A stretch of 64,000 nucleotides of DNA from an uncultured Lachnospiraceae bacterium (GTDB taxonomy: Bacteria; Bacillota; Clostridia; Lachnospirales; Lachnospiraceae). A program made the translations under genes and the position numbers. Below the pieces are notes generated by a model. The model worked only from the letters and a program-made list of their open reading frames with translations. It did not search any database and was not told the DNA's origin. Shown piece by piece: positions 60,411 to 64,000 of this stretch. The DNA is taken from contig CAKRIL010000008.1 of the NCBI GenBank assembly GCA_934343915.1, forward strand, positions 1 through 64,000, read 5' to 3'. The first letter of the stretch is position 1. Every line of letters starts with the position of its first letter.

Positions 60411-63398
60411 ATGAACATAGATATAGAACATCGTTTTTTTGAGGTCCTTTGCAGAGATTATACAACAGTGAATTACGTTGACCTTATCAATGATACTGTT
60501 GAACCCCTGAAGATTGACTCGAATGCGAATGTTTCGAACATGTCCAACATTCAGACTAACCGCAAGGCGAATTATACCGAAGTTATAACAAGTTATTGTA
60601 CCAGATATGTAGAGGAATCGTTCAAAAAAGAATTTCTAAATATACTAAGCAGGGATAATCTGCTTAAGGAGCTGGCTGAGGGAGGAAGAGTCGTATACCG
60701 CTACGAAAGCATTCCAAACAGAGCGGGTCAGCACTATTTTGAAGCTCAGGTGGTCGGAATAGATGAGAATGATTTTGACGGAAGAGTTATTCTTGCATTT
60801 CATCACATAGACGATATCGTGACGCTAGAACAGAGATACCGCTGGGAGCTTGAAAAGATTGCCTACATAGATTCTCTCACCGGTCTTGAGAACAGAGCCG
60901 CCTTTACAAAGGAGCTTATGTCATATGATGATAACGAGAGTGCTGCATGCGTGGTCGCTGATGTGAACAACTTGAAGCTGTGCAATGACAGATACGGGCA
61001 TCTTGAAGGTGATAAGATAATATCCGATGCGGCTGAATGCATGTACAATGCCTTTAAGGGGCTTGGAAAGTGTTACAGAATCGGCGGAGATGAGTTCTGT
61101 GTTCTGATTTCAAGAACACAGGCACCGGAGATACTTGCTTCACTTGGAAGGCTGGAGCAGCTTATTGCCGAGAAGAATGTACACAGGGTAATGCCTCTCT
61201 CCATAGCGTGCGGATATGCCGTGCGAGAGAGTGTGGACGAGAGTATGGAACAGCTTTTTAACCGTGCAGATGAGATGATGTATGATGTAAAGTACAGAAT
61301 GAAGAAGGAGTTCCCGGTATATTCTCAGGAGAGAATCAAGAATTATCTGAATGTGCTTAGCGTTTTGAGTAAGTCCACGGATTCATACCTGTATCTGTGG
61401 GATATCGTAAGGGATGAGAATTGGTTCTTTGGTGATGTGGACAGGGATTTTGCCCTCAGGGAAAAGGGAAAGCAGATGAACAAGACGGCGGATATGGAAG
61501 CTATAATCCATCCTGCCGATAAAAAACTGCTGCATGATGACTTGCAGCTTATTGTTCAAGGTAAAAAGCAGGTTCACAACATGAATTACCGCTGGATGAA
61601 CCGTAATGGTGAGCCGGTGTGGATAAGCTGCAGGGGAACGGTAATAAATGATGACAAGGGTAAGCCGTTTGTCATGATAGGAATGGTATCAGATAAGAAA
61701 TTGAAATGTATGTATCATCCGCTCACCAGGCTATTTAATAAGAATAAGATGCTTCTTGATTTGAGAGAGACATTTCTTAAAAAGGATAAGGGATATTTTA
61801 TGTTCGTCGGGATTGATAACCTTGCAAATATCAATCTCAAGTTCGGAAGGAGCTATGGCGACGAGGTTATAAAGCACTGCGGAGAGGTTATGGAACGCTG
61901 TGTGCAGACTAAGAATATATGGCATGTGGAGAATAACTGCTTTGCGTTATATTTAGAAGTCGATTCACAGGAGGATGTGCAGGGAATATACGATGGACTT
62001 CAGAAGGAATTATCAGGCATGTGTACAATCTCGGCGGGAGTTGTACCTGACAGTACCCGGATGTTTAAGGATGAAAACGACCTGTGTAGCTGTGCAGAGA
62101 TGACCTATGAGAAGGCGAAGAGCACCGGAGCAGGTGTTATCAACTTCTTCTCACAGCAGGATTTGGAGAATCGAATAAGAACAATTAAGTTCCTTGAGGA
62201 GATGCAGGAGAGCGTTGACAATGGCTGCAAGGGCTTCTATCTGTGCTATCAGCCTCAGGTTAAGACCGGAAATTATCAGGTATACGGTGCGGAGGCATTG
62301 TTGCGTTATCATTCAGATACAAGAGGCGAGGTATATCCGGATGAATTTATACCTCTGTTAGAGCAGTCCAAGCTTATAAATCAGGTTGGTATGTGGGTGC
62401 TTGAAAATGCCCTGATGCAGTGTGGAATATGGAGAGAACAGGTAAAGGATTTCAGGATAAGCGTGAACTTTTCCGCGATTCAGCTAAGAGAGAAGGATAT
62501 TGCACAAAAGGTGCTTAAGCTTCTTGAGAAGACTGATATGCCGGGAAGTGCGCTGACAATTGAGATTACGGAATCCGTGCAGTTACAGAAGAACGAGAAT
62601 TTCAGTGAGATACTGACACAGTTACGAGACGCAGGCATCGAGATATCAATAGATGATTTCGGTACGGGATATGCGAGCATGGGATATCTTAAGAGCATGA
62701 ATGTCAATGAGATAAAGATTGACAGGATGTTCGTAAAAGGTATCAATGAGGCTACATACAATTACAGATTAATCAGCAATATGATTGAATTTGCCAAAAA
62801 TAACTCCATCAGGATATGCTGTGAGGGTGTGGAGAGTATGCAGGAGCTCACAGTGCTTGAGGGACTGTCACCTAATCTTATACAGGGATATCTCTTCTCA
62901 AAGCCTTGCAGGAAGGAAGATTTTGAACATGCATTCATCGACAGTGCAAAGGATGAATACAGACAGCATATGGAGTATGTTCAGAAGCTGTACAAGTATA
63001 AGGACAGGATGCAGGTTATATATTTTAACACCAAGGATATACTTCGAAAGACTGATTTGGGACTGTGGATTATCCGCATTAATGAAGAAGAACAATACTA
63101 TGAGATGCATGCGGATGAGACAATGGAGAGAATCATAGCCGTCGACAGGAAGTATACGCCTCAGGAGTGCTACAAATACTGGTACGGCAGAATCAAAGAG
63201 GGTTACACCGATTATGTTGCGGAGAATGTGAAGAGGATGATGGAATCAGACAAGGTTGTTCAGCTTCAATATCCTTGGATTCATCCTGAACTCGGTGAGG
63301 TGGTCGTAAGATGCAGCGGAAAGCGTGTGGAGGATTCGGACGGCTTCATCACGCTTGAGGGCTATCACAGAATTATCAGTAATATAGAAGAAACCTGA
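60411..63398 (+). CDS. GGDEF - PAS - degenerate GGDEF - EAL cyclic-di-GMP protein
   Basis: 995 residues; AAGGGGGTGAT precedes the ATG. The order is an N-terminal sensor-like region, GGDEF domain 1 (about 150-310, intact G225-G-D-E-F229 and DSLTGLENR), a PAS domain (about 325-425), a second GGDEF-like domain (about 430-585) with the signature replaced by NNCF, an EAL domain (about 595-850) and a further PAS-like tail. EAL has E628-A-L, NFSAIQL, EITES, IDDFGTG, KID and EGVES, so hydrolysis is possible. It may both make and degrade c-di-GMP, with the degenerate copy serving regulation. No membrane segment: a cytosolic sensor. Confidence 0.92.
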   Translation: MNIDIEHRFFEVLCRDYTTVNYVDLINDTVEPLKIDSNANVSNMSNIQTNRKANYTEVITSYCTRYVEESFKKEFLNILSRDNLLKELAEGGRVVYRYESIPNRAGQHYFEAQVVGIDENDFDGRVILAFHHIDDIVTLEQRYRWELEKIAYIDSLTGLENRAAFTKELMSYDDNESAACVVADVNNLKLCNDRYGHLEGDKIISDAAECMYNAFKGLGKCYRIGGDEFCVLISRTQAPEILASLGRLEQLIAEKNVHRVMPLSIACGYAVRESVDESMEQLFNRADEMMYDVKYRMKKEFPVYSQERIKNYLNVLSVLSKSTDSYLYLWDIVRDENWFFGDVDRDFALREKGKQMNKTADMEAIIHPADKKLLHDDLQLIVQGKKQVHNMNYRWMNRNGEPVWISCRGTVINDDKGKPFVMIGMVSDKKLKCMYHPLTRLFNKNKMLLDLRETFLKKDKGYFMFVGIDNLANINLKFGRSYGDEVIKHCGEVMERCVQTKNIWHVENNCFALYLEVDSQEDVQGIYDGLQKELSGMCTISAGVVPDSTRMFKDENDLCSCAEMTYEKAKSTGAGVINFFSQQDLENRIRTIKFLEEMQESVDNGCKGFYLCYQPQVKTGNYQVYGAEALLRYHSDTRGEVYPDEFIPLLEQSKLINQVGMWVLENALMQCGIWREQVKDFRISVNFSAIQLREKDIAQKVLKLLEKTDMPGSALTIEITESVQLQKNENFSEILTQLRDAGIEISIDDFGTGYASMGYLKSMNVNEIKIDRMFVKGINEATYNYRLISNMIEFAKNNSIRICCEGVESMQELTVLEGLSPNLIQGYLFSKPCRKEDFEHAFIDSAKDEYRQHMEYVQKLYKYKDRMQVIYFNTKDILRKTDLGLWIIRINEEEQYYEMHADETMERIIAVDRKYTPQECYKYWYGRIKEGYTDYVAENVKRMMESDKVVQLQYPWIHPELGEVVVRCSGKRVEDSDGFITLEGYHRIISNIEET

Positions 63399-63425
63399 AA
63401 AAATAAAATATATACGGAGGACATC

Positions 63426-63725
63426 ATGGTAAAACACATTATATTATGGAAGCTTAAGGAGCTTGACGACAATGAGAAGGAACTTGTCAAGGCAGGGATT
63501 AAGGAAGGTCTTGAAGGACTTGCAGGAAAGATTCCGGGACTTGTGGAGATACATGTGCACACGAACGGACTTGCAAGCTCCAATGCGGATGTGATGCTTG
63601 ACTCAACCTTCACTGATGAGGAGGCACTTAAGGGCTACGCAGTGAATCCTGCACATGTGGCTGTTGCGGACGGCAAGGTAAGACCTTATACGGCAGTCAG
63701 AACATGCCTCGATTTCGAGATATAA
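63426..63725 (+). CDS. Dabb-family (stress-responsive alpha-beta barrel) protein
   Basis: 99 residues, ACGGAGG upstream. MVKHIILWKLKE at the start and the VNPAHVAVADGKVRPYTAVRTCLDFEI ending are typical Dabb features, including the H that packs in the dimer cleft. The family forms a dimeric ferredoxin-like barrel; a few members are enzymes, most are unassigned. It lies 28 bases after the c-di-GMP gene and before a leader for leuS. Confidence 0.9.
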   Translation: MVKHIILWKLKELDDNEKELVKAGIKEGLEGLAGKIPGLVEIHVHTNGLASSNADVMLDSTFTDEEALKGYAVNPAHVAVADGKVRPYTAVRTCLDFEI

Positions 63726-63732
63726 TTTCTAT

Positions 63733-63761
63733 TTGACAAAACAGTAGAAAAAATATATCAT
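63733..63761 (+). promoter_or_regulatory. Promoter of leuS
   Basis: TTGACA (63733-63738), 17 bases, TATCAT (63756-63761). The leader to the ATG is about 100 nt. Confidence 0.65.
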
Positions 63762-63810
63762 ATCGATATGTGAGTCGGAAATACAGTTTCGGCACAAGCA
63801 AGCGGAACAC

Positions 63811-63854
63811 AAGCCCTTTCGTCTCTAACTGAGATGACAGGGCTTATTTATTTT
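63811..63854 (+). terminator. Attenuator-like hairpin in the leuS leader
   Basis: AAGCCCT pairs with AGGGCTT, and GTCTC with GAGAT, forming one stem (63811-63845), followed by ATTTATTTT and then the GGAGG of leuS. It looks like an intrinsic terminator placed between promoter and gene. The T-box consensus (AGGGTGGNACCGCG) is absent, and the leader is too short for one. Confidence 0.55.
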
Positions 63855-63867
63855 GGAGGTTAGAAAA

Positions 63868-64000
63868 ATGCAGCAGGAAGCTTATAATCACAAATCAATT
63901 GAGAAGAAATGGCAGAAGTACTGGGAGGAGCACCAGACATTCAAGACGGATGTATGGGATTTCTCTAAGCCTAAGTACTATGTACTTGATATGTTTCCTT
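63868..64000 (+). CDS. leuS: Leucyl-tRNA synthetase, N-terminal part (cut by window end)
   Basis: ATG 63868 follows GGAGGT at 63855-63860. The visible 44 residues include SIEKKWQKYWEEHQTFKT and YYVLDMFP, which leads to the HIGH region in class I leucyl-, isoleucyl- and valyl-tRNA synthetases. The YVLDMFPYPSG type of sequence is specific to LeuS, of which only the start is seen. The rest lies outside the window. Confidence 0.93.
   Translation, partial: MQQEAYNHKSIEKKWQKYWEEHQTFKTDVWDFSKPKYYVLDMFP

Noticed and set aside
63762..63867. T-box leader for leuS
   Set aside because: The T-box sequence and specifier-loop architecture are absent and the leader is less than half the usual length.

Overview
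The window reads as chromosomal DNA of a gut-type Clostridia, most likely a Lachnospiraceae member (the genus is not decidable from the sequence alone). Pointers are the moderate-GC, AGG-rich ribosome binding sites, promoters of the TTGACA/TATAAT kind, a GerA/SpoVAF-type spore germination protein, a ZTP riboswitch, PadR-DUF2812 remnants, IMP cyclohydrolase of the PurO type, an FKP-type fucose salvage enzyme, and many glycoside hydrolases without signal peptides. There is no prophage, CRISPR array or intact insertion sequence.

Layout. 1-1.9 kb is a decayed region: two near-identical ends of a DUF4143 ATPase gene flank a broken padR, an intact DUF2812 gene and an ABC-exporter scrap. 2-13.3 kb holds rsgA, a GH2 beta-galactosidase, a tetR gene, a heterodimeric ABC exporter and a TPR/DUF4037/DUF4125 protein. 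Three large palindromic elements sit between these genes; two of them belong to one family and are placed just upstream of ribosome binding sites. 13.3-23.1 kb carries a DUF5050 protein (minus), pheA, ppx, ppk1, an HMGL-like aldolase, an aldo/keto reductase, and fchA-folD. 23-29 kb has a DUF2264 protein, a zinc-ribbon/transglutaminase-like membrane protein, ridA and a GH26 mannanase (both minus). 29-35 kb has an NlpC/P60 peptidase, an AAA/DUF1703 ATPase, an M19 dipeptidase, a small unknown protein and spoVAF. 35-41.9 kb has rhaM, a GH13 enzyme, fkp, and an iscS-iscU pair behind a palindromic operator. 42-51 kb has a TPM-like membrane protein, a ZTP riboswitch driving purO-purH, a GH31 and a large GH2 enzyme, and a tRNA-Pro. 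51-54 kb is an ArsR/HMA/P-type ATPase zinc efflux operon. 54-64 kb has a DUF4342 protein, a two-component system, a UDP-sugar pyrophosphorylase, an ankyrin-GH43 fusion (minus), a GGDEF/EAL protein, a Dabb protein and the start of leuS.

The most striking item lies at 53.88-54.19 kb between the zinc ATPase and the DUF4342 gene and has no long ORF. A 32-residue hydrophobic peptide gene on the minus strand has its own promoter and a leader hairpin that hides its ribosome binding site. It faces a short RNA gene on the plus strand, and the two share an 18-base direct repeat plus a second repeat over the toxin start codon, with a hairpin between them. This is the organisation of Fst/par type I toxin-antitoxin loci, here on a chromosome and unannotated by ORF calling.

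Working together: the glycosidases (GH2 x2, GH13, GH26, GH31, GH43, possibly DUF2264), rhaM and fkp suggest intracellular processing of imported plant and host oligosaccharides. fchA and folD appear to split a normally bifunctional folate enzyme, because this FolD lacks the catalytic lysine; the folate one-carbon pool then serves the purine genes. Ppk1 and Ppx make and degrade polyphosphate.
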